Part shown: positions 1-7,708 of the stretch, piece by piece
Position numbering within the stretch: position 1 is the first letter of the stretch
Layout of the letters: each line of letters begins with the position of its first letter
Source of the DNA: Bacteroidia bacterium
Lineage (GTDB): Bacteria; Bacteroidota; Bacteroidia; SpSt-205
Assembly: GCA_025059535.1 (NCBI GenBank)
Contig: JANXCX010000016.1
Location: 1-45,840, forward strand
DNA: 45,840 bases
Direction of reading: 5' to 3'
Made by a program: the position numbers and the translations under genes
The notes under the pieces: generated by a model
Seen by the model: only the letters and a program-made list of their open reading frames with translations
Told to the model about the DNA's origin: nothing
Databases searched by the model: none

Positions 1-108
1 CTCCTGAGCAGCCCTCTCTACTTCACTAAGCCGCTCTAAGAGAAAATCCGTACCACACTGCTGCTGGGCCCATACCCACGAAAGCCCAACGAGAAGTAAA
101 TGCCGCAT
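1..108 (-). CDS. N-terminus of a secreted protein, cut by the window edge
   Basis: The minus strand reads 36 open codons from an ATG whose first base is at 108 to the window edge. The start MRHLLLVGLSWVWA is a compact signal peptide: one Arg, a hydrophobic core, and an Ala-Gln cleavage site giving a mature protein that begins QQQCGTDFLLERL. A mature start with Cys-Gly-Thr soon after a Gln is reminiscent of Bacteroidota pappalysin-like (M43) metalloproteases, but no catalytic motif lies within the window, so this is only a suggestion. A near-consensus -7 box (113-120) sits 4 nt before the ATG, which supports the start. The rest of the gene lies beyond coordinate 1. Confidence 0.6.
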   Translation of the reverse strand, partial: MRHLLLVGLSWVWAQQQCGTDFLLERLSEVERAAQE

Positions 109-112
109 GGGA

Positions 113-120
113 CGAAAGTA
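113..120 (-). promoter_or_regulatory. -7 promoter element (TACTTTCG) of the edge gene
   Basis: On the minus strand this reads TACTTTCG, one mismatch from the Bacteroidota TAnnTTTG element. Four bases separate it from the ATG at 108, the same spacing as at lat, the E1 gene, the thiolase gene and ung. No -33 TTTG is evident. Confidence 0.5.
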
Positions 121-387
121 AATAAAAATTTGGCTTGAGTCTTTCCGTAAAGGAAGGAAAAAAACCGATTGCTAACTCGCGCTCTTTTGTCTTTGGGGAA
201 AGCGTGTGCCCGCTCTCCTACGCCTCACTTCTCCTTCTCATTTCTAAGTTTCTGCTTCAGTCCCCAGCCTGAGCCTTTGCACTAATCGGAAGCGCCTTAC
301 CCTTCCGGGCGTACGCAGGAAAGGTCTTTGTAGCTCAGCGAGAGAAGACTCACCACCGCCGAAAGGTATCCTTAGCCCCGCAAAAAG
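121..387. other. non-coding stretch without a recognised gene
   Basis: No convincing reading frame is seen on either strand. The plus strand is pyrimidine-rich around 215-262. A short imperfect hairpin lies near 140-160 (CTTTCC, loop, GGAAGG) followed by seven A on the plus strand; on the minus strand the T run precedes the hairpin, so it is not a normal terminator in either direction. A fragment resembling a tRNA D-arm (TAGCTCAG near 331) has no matching T-arm. It may be the leader or trailer of a neighbouring gene or hold an unrecognised small RNA. I could not match it to RNase P RNA, tmRNA or SRP RNA. Confidence 0.4.
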
Positions 388-591
388 TCATAGGTTTGTC
401 AAACAATGCGCCCCGCCCCAATCGCATGCCTTGGCGTAGATAACTGGCCTACGGTCCGAGAAGGCCTGATGAAGGGCCTCCGAGAAATACTGGGGGGGCA
501 AGGGAAAGCCGTCGCCTACCACCCAGCCAGAGAAAGTCCCCATCAAAGCCTCAGGCAAAGGGAACTGTACGGAAGTTGCCGCCTTAGGCAT
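388..591 (-). CDS. possible small hypothetical protein (67 aa)
   Basis: An open frame of 67 codons starts at an ATG at 591 (a TTG at 612 would add 7 residues). It lies in the otherwise unexplained space upstream of trmD and diverges from it. The product would be soluble, rich in aromatic and Pro/Gly residues, with no signal peptide, membrane segment or recognisable motif. There is no well-placed -7 box, unlike most first genes here, and third-position composition does not clearly separate it from chance. It may be spurious. Confidence 0.22.
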   Translation of the reverse strand: MPKAATSVQFPLPEALMGTFSGWVVGDGFPLPPQYFSEALHQAFSDRRPVIYAKACDWGGAHCLTNL

Positions 592-626
592 TACACGACT
601 GAGCTTACTCAAAGGCCCTTAGGCAG

Positions 627-1367
627 ATGCCCCTGCTCCACATAGACGTGCTAACCGCCGTGCCGGAGATTTTTGAGTCGCCTCTGCGCTCTTCCATTCT
701 CAAAAGGGCTCAAGCAAAAGGAATTTTCACTATAGGCATCCACAACCTACACGACTATAGCCCAAATGGGCGCATAGATGATTATCCCTATGGAGGAGGG
801 GCTGGTATGGTGATTCGGATTGATGTAGTGGTAAGGGCCCTACGAAACCTCAAGGAAAAGACGACTTATGATGAGATTATCCTACTTACTCCTGATGGCG
901 AGCTTCTGACTCAAGCGCTTCTAAATAGGCTTTCCCTTTGCCAAAGCCTTTTACTAATCGCAGGCCACTATAAAGGCATTGACGATCGGATACGGCATTT
1001 CGTAACGCGCGAAATCTCTATCGGCGACTACGTCCTTACTGGGGGTGAGCTGCCGGCTTTAGTTCTTATAGACGGTTTAGTGCGTCTGCTTCCTGGGGCG
1101 CTTTCGGATGGTACCTCGGCTTTGGAGGATTCCTTTCAGGAGGGGCTTTTGGCCCCCCCTGTTTATACGCGGCCAGCGGAGTTTGAAGGGCTTCGGGTAC
1201 CAGAGGTACTTTTGCGCGGGAATCATCAGGCCATCCAGGCCTGGCGGGAGCAGATGCGCTGGGAACGCACGCGTCAGCGCCGCCCGGACCTTTACGCTAA
1301 GGCCCAAGCTACCGCGCCTCCCCCGGGTAAAAGCGTCCCCCCTTCTGAGCCAGGCGCCTCAGCCTGA
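627..1367 (+). CDS. trmD: tRNA (guanine-N1-)-methyltransferase TrmD
   Basis: TrmD transfers methyl from S-adenosylmethionine to N1 of G37 in tRNAs with G at position 36, preventing +1 frameshifting. The 246-aa product shows the family landmarks: DDYPYGGGAGM at residues 51-61, LTPDG at 87-91, GHYKGID at 113-119 and SIGDYVLTGGE at 131-141, the last segments forming the SPOUT trefoil knot. Length matches the family, with a short Pro-rich tail after about residue 225. The start MPLLHIDVLTAVPE fits the usual MRIDVLTLFPE beginning. No clear -7 box precedes it. In many bacteria trmD sits with rpsP-rimM-rplS; here it stands alone and faces lat tail to tail. Confidence 0.95.
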   Translation: MPLLHIDVLTAVPEIFESPLRSSILKRAQAKGIFTIGIHNLHDYSPNGRIDDYPYGGGAGMVIRIDVVVRALRNLKEKTTYDEIILLTPDGELLTQALLNRLSLCQSLLLIAGHYKGIDDRIRHFVTREISIGDYVLTGGELPALVLIDGLVRLLPGALSDGTSALEDSFQEGLLAPPVYTRPAEFEGLRVPEVLLRGNHQAIQAWREQMRWERTRQRRPDLYAKAQATAPPPGKSVPPSEPGASA

Positions 1368-1503
1368 AAGCCCCAAAAGCCCCTTTAGCCGACCATCCCC
1401 TCCTTAGCCCCTTTGCACGCATTCAATCTGGCCCCCGTCGGCCTTAAGAAATAGCCGCCGTTCTCTTTGGGCCCATTCAACCTGTTCTCTCTCTGGGAGG
1501 GGT

Positions 1504-2874
1504 TTAGGAGAGGGCTATCGCCTTTCCTACCCGATATCGGCTGAAAAGCCGGGTAAGCCGCTCTATGCCTTCGTCAATCTCCTCCCGGCTAATCGTGAGG
1601 GCTGAACGAGATCGAATCGTATGCGTACCCGCTTTGAGCAGAAGGAGATTCTCTTTTTCTAGGGCATCTTTGACGAGCTGGTCGCGCAGGGCGGGCGAAG
1701 GCAAATCAAACGCTACCAAGAGCCCCTGGCCACGCACGTTTTGAATAAACTCGGGGAATTCCTGCGAAAGGGCCTCTAGCTGCTGGCGCAGGTAGGCCCC
1801 CACCTCGGCCGCATGCTGGACGATATTATCTTCCTCCATGATGCTCAGAATTTTATCGGCCCGTACCATATCGGCCAAATTGCCGCCCCAGGTGGAGTTG
1901 ATTCGGGAAGGCACACGAAAGACATTTGTAGGCACTTCATCCACGCGGGGACCAACTAAAATGCCACATACCTGCATTTTTTTCCCAAAAGCGATAATGT
2001 CTGGCAGAGCCTCGGGGCCGAAGTGCTCATGGGCCCAGAATTTCCCCGTAGCACCCACCCCTGTCTGTACCTCATCGTAGATCAAAAGCACATCATTTTC
2101 GTCGGCTAGCATGCGAAGCTGACGCATAAACTCAGGACGAAAGTGATTATCTCCGCCTTCCGACTGAATGGGCTCTATGATAATTGCGCAAATATCGTCG
2201 CGATGTTCTACAAAGGCCTGCTTAATTTGTCGGATAGCCAAATCCTCCTCGGCTATAGTGCGGGCTAGATTCTCTTCGGTGAGGGGGAAGCGAAGTTTGG
2301 GATTGATAATGCGGGGCCAGTCGGAAAACTTAGCAAAGTAGCGCACCTTCACGGGGTCGGTATTAGTGAGACTGAGAGTATAGCCCGAGCGCCCGTGAAA
2401 GGCTTCCTGAAAGTGAATAACCTTTGTACCCACCTCGCGCCGATAGCCGCGGGCAAAGTTCTTTTGGATTTTCCAATCCATCGCTACCTTGAGCGCATTC
2501 TCCACGGCTAAAGCGCCGCCGGCGATAAAGAAGGCATACTTGAGATAGGGCGGAATGGCCACACGCTCAAAAACACGCATGAAATGCGCATATTCTACGG
2601 TGTATATGTCCGCATTGGTGGGATTGATTAGGGCGGCCAGCATAAGGTGATGGAGAAACTCTTTGTCCTCCAACATCTTAGGGTGATTATACCCGAGTGG
2701 GATAGTAGCGTAGCACCCGAAGAAATCCAAAATTTCCCGCTGGTGCTTGCTATCATAAATCCAAACGCCGTGGCTTTTCTCCAGATCCATCACTAAGTCC
2801 AGTCCATCGCGCAGGATACGCCGCTGAAGAATGCTATCTACCTCACTGGGGGCGATGTTCATTTGGTAGGCCAT
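1504..2874 (-). CDS. lat: L-lysine 6-aminotransferase (class III PLP aminotransferase)
   Basis: The 456-aa product looks like L-lysine 6-transaminase, which moves the epsilon-amino group of lysine to 2-oxoglutarate and gives 2-aminoadipate semialdehyde/piperideine-6-carboxylate in lysine catabolism. Visible landmarks are the cofactor-binding IAGGALAVENALK (about 117-129), the YDEVQTG block with the PLP-contacting Asp at 267, and AFGKKMQVCG (295-304), whose Lys298 or Lys299 should form the Schiff base. The AFGKK.QVCG block is characteristic of lysine 6-aminotransferases rather than ornithine or GABA aminotransferases. I chose the ATG at 2874 over upstream in-frame codons because the protein then begins MAYQMN and a perfect -7 box lies 4 nt before it. 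It is transcribed away from rlmD and is probably monocistronic. Confidence 0.85.
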   Translation of the reverse strand: MAYQMNIAPSEVDSILQRRILRDGLDLVMDLEKSHGVWIYDSKHQREILDFFGCYATIPLGYNHPKMLEDKEFLHHLMLAALINPTNADIYTVEYAHFMRVFERVAIPPYLKYAFFIAGGALAVENALKVAMDWKIQKNFARGYRREVGTKVIHFQEAFHGRSGYTLSLTNTDPVKVRYFAKFSDWPRIINPKLRFPLTEENLARTIAEEDLAIRQIKQAFVEHRDDICAIIIEPIQSEGGDNHFRPEFMRQLRMLADENDVLLIYDEVQTGVGATGKFWAHEHFGPEALPDIIAFGKKMQVCGILVGPRVDEVPTNVFRVPSRINSTWGGNLADMVRADKILSIMEEDNIVQHAAEVGAYLRQQLEALSQEFPEFIQNVRGQGLLVAFDLPSPALRDQLVKDALEKENLLLLKAGTHTIRSRSALTISREEIDEGIERLTRLFSRYRVGKAIALS

Positions 2875-2878
2875 ACAG

Positions 2879-2886
2879 CAAAAATA
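2879..2886 (-). promoter_or_regulatory. -7 promoter element (TATTTTTG) of lat
   Basis: On the minus strand this reads TATTTTTG, a full match to TAnnTTTG, with 4 nt (CTGT) before the ATG at 2874. It decides the start codon and predicts a leaderless lat mRNA. Confidence 0.65.
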
Positions 2887-2969
2887 ACACAAATAGTGGG
2901 GCACTCTCCGTCCAAGAATTTCCAGAGGTGAGGTCTTCTTGACCTCTCCCAAGGCGAGTCAGAGGCTAA

Positions 2970-4331
2970 TTAGGCTTTTTTTCGCCGCAGCCAGGCGATA
3001 TTCTCTACCGCGGTAGTGTGGGGAAAGAGGTCAAAAGGCTGCACCTCTACCACCTCATAGCTATCGGTTAGGGCTTGAAGGTCGCGCGCCTGGGTAGCCG
3101 GATGGCAGCTTACGTAGAAGATTTCGGCGAAAGGGGCAGCTCGCAAAAACCGAATTAAGTTTGGATGGAGACCCTCTCGCGGCGGATCCACTAAGGCTAC
3201 CGCCGCCTCAGCTAGGCCTATTTGAGGCAGAATAGTTTCCACGCTTCCAACATGAACCTCCCAAGGCGTATCAGGAAAGGCGGCTTGATTGTACCTAAAG
3301 TTATAGATGGCATTTTCGGCGGCTTCGGGCAGGCGCTCCACAAGCACCACGCGCGCGCTAAGGTCAGCCAAGCCAATCCCAAAGAAACCCACCCCCCCAT
3401 ATAGGTCATAGAGGGGGGGTCGCTGGGCGCGCCAACGCGCCCGAAGCCAGTCTAGAAGCTGCGCAGCCTGAGAAAGATTGACCTGAAAGAAGGCTTTAGG
3501 GCCGACCCAATACGTGCGTCCTCCTACTTGAAAGGCCACCTCCAGGCGACCCTCCAGCCGCTTGGGTGTAAGATCGTGAAGGCTATCATTGCGTTTGGGA
3601 TTCGCCATATACCCTATGCCAGTTAGAGAGGGCACTTCGGTAAGGAGAGGTTTGAGGAGGGCTTCCGCCACGTCAGGCCGGTCCTCCGCCAGAATAAGCA
3701 GGGCTACTACAGCTTCGGAAGTGCCGCGCAGTAAAAGGCCGCGTAGAAGCCCTTTATGGGTACGGGCATCGTAAGCTGGCCACTTACCCATCCGGGCGCG
3801 CCGTAAAACGCTCTGGCGAATAGCCTCAAAAACGGGCGGTACAATCTGGCACGCTTGAAGGCCTATGACCTGGTCAAAGGCGCCGCGTGGATGGAAACCC
3901 AGCACTATCTCGCCAGAGGTCTCCATACCAAAAGCGTACTCCGCTTTATTCCGATAATGCCAAGGGGAGGGCGAAGGTACTACGGCTGGCACCTCTATGG
4001 AAAGCCGTCCGATAGTGCGAAGCGCCTGTTCCACAAAGCGGCGCTTATGATGGAGCTGATGGGCATAAGTCATCATTTGCCAGCGGCAACCGCCACAGCG
4101 CCCGAAATCCGCACAGGCCGGCTGAGTCCGCTGGGGCGCCTTAACGTGCCAGTGTACCGCTTCGCCATACCATAGCTGGCGCCTTCGCTGCGTGAGGCGT
4201 ACTTCCACCTCCTCGCCTTCTATCACAAAAGGCACAAACACTACCGGCATATTCGGGGGCTTAAGCACGCCGTAGCCCTCGCTCACGAGGTCTATCACCT
4301 TTTCCCGCAAAAGAAAAGGCGCCTCCGCCAT
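2970..4331 (-). CDS. rlmD: 23S rRNA (uracil-5-)-methyltransferase, RlmD/RumA type
   Basis: Predicted SAM-dependent enzyme making 5-methyluridine in RNA, most likely 23S rRNA. The 453-aa protein has an N-terminal TRAM domain (about 8-60), then three clustered cysteines (Cys73, Cys79, Cys82 in CADFGRCGGC) and Cys160, fitting the [4Fe-4S] cluster of the RlmD branch. The Rossmann methyltransferase half carries LYDLYGGVGFFGIGLA (SAM motif), VALVDPPREGLHP and the catalytic cysteine in FYVSCHPATQARDL. Family members differ in target (U747, U1939 or tRNA U54), so the exact uridine is uncertain. It starts at an ATG at 4331, 44 bp from the divergent gene at 4376, with a near-consensus -7 box 4 nt upstream. 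Confidence 0.85.
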   Translation of the reverse strand: MAEAPFLLREKVIDLVSEGYGVLKPPNMPVVFVPFVIEGEEVEVRLTQRRRQLWYGEAVHWHVKAPQRTQPACADFGRCGGCRWQMMTYAHQLHHKRRFVEQALRTIGRLSIEVPAVVPSPSPWHYRNKAEYAFGMETSGEIVLGFHPRGAFDQVIGLQACQIVPPVFEAIRQSVLRRARMGKWPAYDARTHKGLLRGLLLRGTSEAVVALLILAEDRPDVAEALLKPLLTEVPSLTGIGYMANPKRNDSLHDLTPKRLEGRLEVAFQVGGRTYWVGPKAFFQVNLSQAAQLLDWLRARWRAQRPPLYDLYGGVGFFGIGLADLSARVVLVERLPEAAENAIYNFRYNQAAFPDTPWEVHVGSVETILPQIGLAEAAVALVDPPREGLHPNLIRFLRAAPFAEIFYVSCHPATQARDLQALTDSYEVVEVQPFDLFPHTTAVENIAWLRRKKA

Positions 4332-4335
4332 AGGC

Positions 4336-4343
4336 CAAATTTG
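4336..4343 (-). promoter_or_regulatory. -7 promoter element (CAAATTTG) of the rlmD-like gene
   Basis: Minus-strand CAAATTTG differs from TAnnTTTG only at the first base and lies 4 nt before the ATG at 4331. The sequence is close to palindromic, so its orientation rests on spacing alone. Confidence 0.4.
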
Positions 4344-4356
4344 GAATAGAATTTGC

Positions 4357-4364
4357 TAATTTTG
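4357..4364 (+). promoter_or_regulatory. -7 promoter element (TAATTTTG) of the caspase cassette
   Basis: TAATTTTG matches TAnnTTTG fully. It is 11 nt before the ATG at 4376, so a leader of a few bases is expected rather than a strictly leaderless message. TTTG motifs upstream (4340-4343, 4352-4355) are closer than the usual -33 spacing. Confidence 0.55.
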
Positions 4365-4375
4365 CTTCCCTTAGT

Positions 4376-5011
4376 ATGCGTACCCTACTCGTACTTTTAG
4401 GCGGCCTAGCCGTGCTAGGCCAAGCCCAAACTACCGAGCGGGAAGCTCGGCGGGAAATTGAACGTAAAGCCATCAAACAAGCCCGTCGCGAAGCCAAACG
4501 CTACAAAAAAGCCGGTTTTGACGTAACCCCTGGCTCCCTCCCACTGGAAAAACAGCTGGAATACACCTGGATTAAGCTCTACCAGCGGGATGCCGAAGGA
4601 AATGCCATGTATCTAAGTGCGGACGGAAATGCCATAGCGGAGACCCGCACCGCCGCCGAAATGCAGGCCTTAGAAGCCGCTAAGCTTGCGCTCGCTGGTC
4701 AGCTGGAAACTTTCATACGTGCCATCATTGAAGCTAACATCGCTAATGCTCAGCTCAACACCGAAGAGGCTACCTCCGTCACCGAATTTCTCACCGGCGC
4801 TAAAAACATCATCGCTACCGCTATCGGCCCCATAGAACCCGCTTTAAAGATGTACCGCAACCTCCCCAATAAGAATGTGGAAGTAAATGTAAAGGTCTTA
4901 GCCTCACGCAATCAGGTCCTTCAGCAGGCTAAGAAGCAGATTCGGGAAGAACTGCGCGAGCGGCTCAAAAACCTACAGGATAAGGTAGATCGACTTCTCC
5001 CGCTGCAGTGA
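4376..5011 (+). CDS. secreted, charged helical protein of unknown function
   Basis: The 211-aa product begins with a signal peptide (MRTLLVLLGGLAVLGQA, then QTTEREARREIE) and should be periplasmic or surface-exposed. The mature part is strongly charged and alanine-rich. A segment near residues 95-135 (EAAKLALAGQLETFIRAII) recalls the LPP20-like fold seen in proteins next to DUF4384 genes, but I cannot confirm membership. The C-terminus (about 175-211) is a likely amphipathic or coiled-coil helix rich in Gln, Lys, Arg and Glu. It is first in a plus-strand cassette; its TGA overlaps the next ATG by one base, so the genes are probably co-translated. The signal peptide carries no lipobox cysteine. 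Confidence 0.6.
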   Translation: MRTLLVLLGGLAVLGQAQTTEREARREIERKAIKQARREAKRYKKAGFDVTPGSLPLEKQLEYTWIKLYQRDAEGNAMYLSADGNAIAETRTAAEMQALEAAKLALAGQLETFIRAIIEANIANAQLNTEEATSVTEFLTGAKNIIATAIGPIEPALKMYRNLPNKNVEVNVKVLASRNQVLQQAKKQIREELRERLKNLQDKVDRLLPLQ

Positions 5012-5877
5012 TGCGTTGGCTAGGGCGGTGGGTGGGGCTCGGGGGGCTTTTGGTATGGGCCCAGGAAAAGGTAGTTACTGGTCAAGCGGAAGTAGAAGTG
5101 CCGCCGGGCTGGTCTATTGAACGGGCCGAACGTCAAGCCTACAATAGCGCCATCCTCCATGCCCTGCAAACTCACTTTAGCACGCAGGTAAGCGCGGCGA
5201 GCAAGCTCGTCCTCCGCAACCGCACCGAAGGCCAAAAAGCCCACACTCAAACCGAATTCTTTCTCACAGCCGACCAATACGTGGAAGCTGAATGGCTTCA
5301 AACGCTCAAGGTGCAGTACCAGCGCCAAGTGCGGGGCGGTACCGTATGGGTTATTTGTAAGGTACAGGGGCGGGCGCGCCCGCGCCAAAGGCCCCCCTTA
5401 CCCCTCACCCTTACCCCCTTGCGCTGCCTAGACACCAGCCGCTGCGCTACTACGGAGTTTTTAGCGGGAGACCCTTTTTACCTACTTTTCCGAAGCCCAA
5501 TAGGCGGCTACCTCCAGGTATTTTTTGAGGATTCTGGGCGGGTGTTTAGGCTCTTACCCTACCAGCATCAGCGCCAGCTAGCGTGGGAGGTTCGTCCCGA
5601 TTCTACCTACCTTTTCTTTGCACCGGCGGCGCAGTCCCGCACCGAAGCTTTCTGGACCGATCAGTTCTGGATGACCGCCGAGCGGCCCGAAGTGCTTCAC
5701 CGCCTGTACATTCTTTTCTCGCCTCACCCCTTAGGCGCTCCACCTGAACGGTTTGACCGTCCACAGGGTCTTCATACCGTAGCTCTGGCCGAATTTCATG
5801 AGTGGCTTCTTCAAGAACGCCTACGCCTTCCCGAGCTCAACCTGCGCATCATAGATCTAACGGTACGCCAGCCATGA
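5011..5877 (+). CDS. secreted DUF4384-like protein
   Basis: The 288-aa product starts with a signal peptide ending LLVWA before QEK. Residues about 15-120 look like another LPP20-like or flagellar-assembly-T-like segment (AERQAYNSAILHALQTHF). The C-terminal half contains DPFYLLFRSPIGGYLQVFFE followed by a short Gly/Arg stretch and LLPYQ, which is the pattern of DUF4384 (a beta-rich domain in which a residue pair 'GYL' precedes a hydrophobic strand and a 'fPN'-like end). DUF4384 domains often occur fused or adjacent to caspase-like proteases, and that is the case here. ATG at 5011 is preferred over the in-frame GTG at 5008. The TGA at 5875-5877 overlaps the next start in an ATGA. Confidence 0.6.
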   Translation: MRWLGRWVGLGGLLVWAQEKVVTGQAEVEVPPGWSIERAERQAYNSAILHALQTHFSTQVSAASKLVLRNRTEGQKAHTQTEFFLTADQYVEAEWLQTLKVQYQRQVRGGTVWVICKVQGRARPRQRPPLPLTLTPLRCLDTSRCATTEFLAGDPFYLLFRSPIGGYLQVFFEDSGRVFRLLPYQHQRQLAWEVRPDSTYLFFAPAAQSRTEAFWTDQFWMTAERPEVLHRLYILFSPHPLGAPPERFDRPQGLHTVALAEFHEWLLQERLRLPELNLRIIDLTVRQP

Positions 5878-7697
5878 AGCTGCGGCTTTACGCCTTTCTA
5901 AGTCTTACCCTACTCAGCGCCCAGCCTTATAAAGACTTAGAAGGCCATACAGGCAGTATTTATGCGTTGGCCTTTTCCGCTGATAGCCGCTATCTTTTTA
6001 CCGCTAGCAGCGACCGAACCGTGCGGTGCTGGCACCTGCCTATCGGTACCCCTTGCGGGCGCTACCACGGCGCTAACGCCAGCCTCAATGCTCTAGTCCT
6101 CTTTCCTAGCGACCGAGAAGGGGCATTCAAAATTTGGGCGGCTTCAAGTAGCGGTCGGCTTTACCAGTGGGAAAGTGAAGCCAAGGGTCCCCTTCCCGCT
6201 CGAGAAGAGCCGCTTTTGCGCCGCTTAGGAAAGGGGGTCCAAAACGACCCCTGGGAAGCCCTTGTAGCGCACCCTGAGAAACCTATTCTCTACGCGCTAA
6301 GCCGCAGCGGGCATTTAGCGGCATGGGATTATGAGGAAAACTGGCTGCAGAGCTTTCAAGATACGGCGGGGGTAGCCTATAGCCTTCTCTTCCATCCACA
6401 GGCGAAATTGCTCTATCTAGGGAGTGGCTCAGGCGTAATCTTAGGCCTCCATCCTCAGGAAATGACCGTGCGGAAAATTCTGCGAGGACATACCAAAGGC
6501 GTGCGCGGCCTAGCCCTCAGTCCCGACCAGCGTACCTTAGCCAGCGCTGGCTTAGATGGAAAAGTTTTTCTGTGGACAGTGCCAGAGGGCCTGCGGGTGC
6601 GTAGCTTGGAAGGCCATTCAGATGGGGTACGGGCCGTGGCTTTCAGCCCAGATGGCCGCTACCTAGCCAGCGCCGGTAAAGACGGCAAGCTCTGCCTATG
6701 GTATGTAGCCTCGGGACGCCTAGAGAAAACTATAAATTTAGGTGTCCCCCTTTGGACCGTAGCCTTCAGTCCTAATGGGCAGTACCTTATCGCTGGCGGG
6801 GAAGGAGGACTCCTGCGTATTTGGCGCATAGATCAGCTGGGAATCCGCCCGATTCAACTCATCGCTGAAACCGACTCGCTCTACCTACCTCCTTTAGACC
6901 TGCTGAACGACCTTCCCCACTGCTCAAATCCTCGCCCGAATCGGTATGCCTTTATCGTCGGTAATGAAGATTACCGCAGCTACCAGCCCACGCTCTCCCC
7001 TGCTATGAATGTACCCTACGCCCTGAAAGACGCCTATACCTTTCGCATGTACGCCGAACAGATTCTAGGGGTTCCTGCTCAGAATATAGTGCTTCTCAAA
7101 AACGCCACCTCGGCTCAGATACGGCGAGAAATGGAAAAACTTCTCCTTCTTATGCAGGTAAGTGGGCAGAAGGCAGAAGTCTTCTTTTACTATGCCGGGC
7201 ATGGGGTGCCCCATCCGCAGACCCAAGAAAGCTACCTTTTGCCAGTGGACGTCTCGCCTAATCTTCTGGACGAGGGCGGTATCCGGCTTACAGAAGTGGT
7301 GGAGCGGTTAGGCAACAGCGGCGCTGGGCGGGTGTGGCTGATTGTGGATGCGTGCTTCAGTGGAGGGGCGCGGCAAGAAAGCCCTATAGCTGCCCGCGGC
7401 ATACGCCTAAAACCTAAGCCCGTGCGTCTAAGCGGCCCCGTAGTTCTTATCTCCGCTACCACTGCGGAAGAAGAAGCCCTTCCCTATCACCAGGCTAGCT
7501 ACGGCCTTTTCACCTATTTCTTCCTAAAAGCCCTACGTACAGCGGGCTGTCAAGGGGCTCCGCTCCGCACGATCCTCCAAAATGCCGCTACCGAAACTAC
7601 ACGCTATGCCCTCTTACTCCACAATAAACCGCAGCGCCCCTCGTGGGTTATCAGCCCTGAGCTGTCCGAAGAGGCCATACTGAACGAGCGCTGGTAG
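5874..7697 (+). CDS. secreted seven-bladed WD40 / caspase-like (C14) protease
   Basis: The 607-aa product has a signal peptide (MKLRLYAFLSLTLLSA before QPY). About residues 20-340 form seven WD40-type repeats, three of them canonical (for example GHSDGVRAVAFSPDGRYLAS followed by a Gly-Lys-Asp-Gly turn and a LWYV strand), which is enough for one closed propeller. The C-terminal 250 residues are a caspase/metacaspase-like domain beginning NRYAFIVGNEDY, with the catalytic His443 in FFYYAGHG and Cys494 in WLIVDACFSGG. Both dyad residues are present, so it should be active. Metacaspase relatives usually cut after Arg or Lys; specificity here is not predictable. The ATG at 5874 shares ATGA with the upstream stop. 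The signal peptide places it in the periplasm or outside, unlike cytoplasmic caspase-based defence proteins. Confidence 0.85.
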   Translation: MKLRLYAFLSLTLLSAQPYKDLEGHTGSIYALAFSADSRYLFTASSDRTVRCWHLPIGTPCGRYHGANASLNALVLFPSDREGAFKIWAASSSGRLYQWESEAKGPLPAREEPLLRRLGKGVQNDPWEALVAHPEKPILYALSRSGHLAAWDYEENWLQSFQDTAGVAYSLLFHPQAKLLYLGSGSGVILGLHPQEMTVRKILRGHTKGVRGLALSPDQRTLASAGLDGKVFLWTVPEGLRVRSLEGHSDGVRAVAFSPDGRYLASAGKDGKLCLWYVASGRLEKTINLGVPLWTVAFSPNGQYLIAGGEGGLLRIWRIDQLGIRPIQLIAETDSLYLPPLDLLNDLPHCSNPRPNRYAFIVGNEDYRSYQPTLSPAMNVPYALKDAYTFRMYAEQILGVPAQNIVLLKNATSAQIRREMEKLLLLMQVSGQKAEVFFYYAGHGVPHPQTQESYLLPVDVSPNLLDEGGIRLTEVVERLGNSGAGRVWLIVDACFSGGARQESPIAARGIRLKPKPVRLSGPVVLISATTAEEEALPYHQASYGLFTYFFLKALRTAGCQGAPLRTILQNAATETTRYALLLHNKPQRPSWVISPELSEEAILNERW

Positions 7698-7705
7698 TAC
7701 CTTTG
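7698..7705 (+). promoter_or_regulatory. possible -7 element (TACCTTTG) between cassette genes
   Basis: A full TAnnTTTG match starting one base after the WD40/caspase stop codon and ending 3 nt before a GTG in the frame of the next gene. It could be an internal promoter; it could also be chance. Confidence 0.3.
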
Positions 7706-7708
7706 AAG

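Noticed and set aside
140-160. Hairpin next to a run of seven A as a minus-strand terminator
   Set aside because: On the minus strand the T run comes before the hairpin, the wrong order for intrinsic termination.
327-400. tRNA-like segment containing TAGCTCAG on the plus strand
   Set aside because: The D-stem does not close and no T-arm (GTTCRA) or acceptor complement follows; not a tRNA and not a tmRNA end.
525-575. AGAGAAAGTCC stretch recalling the conserved GAGGAAAGTCC of RNase P RNA
   Set aside because: The matching distal P4 strand and the rest of the conserved core are absent nearby on either strand.
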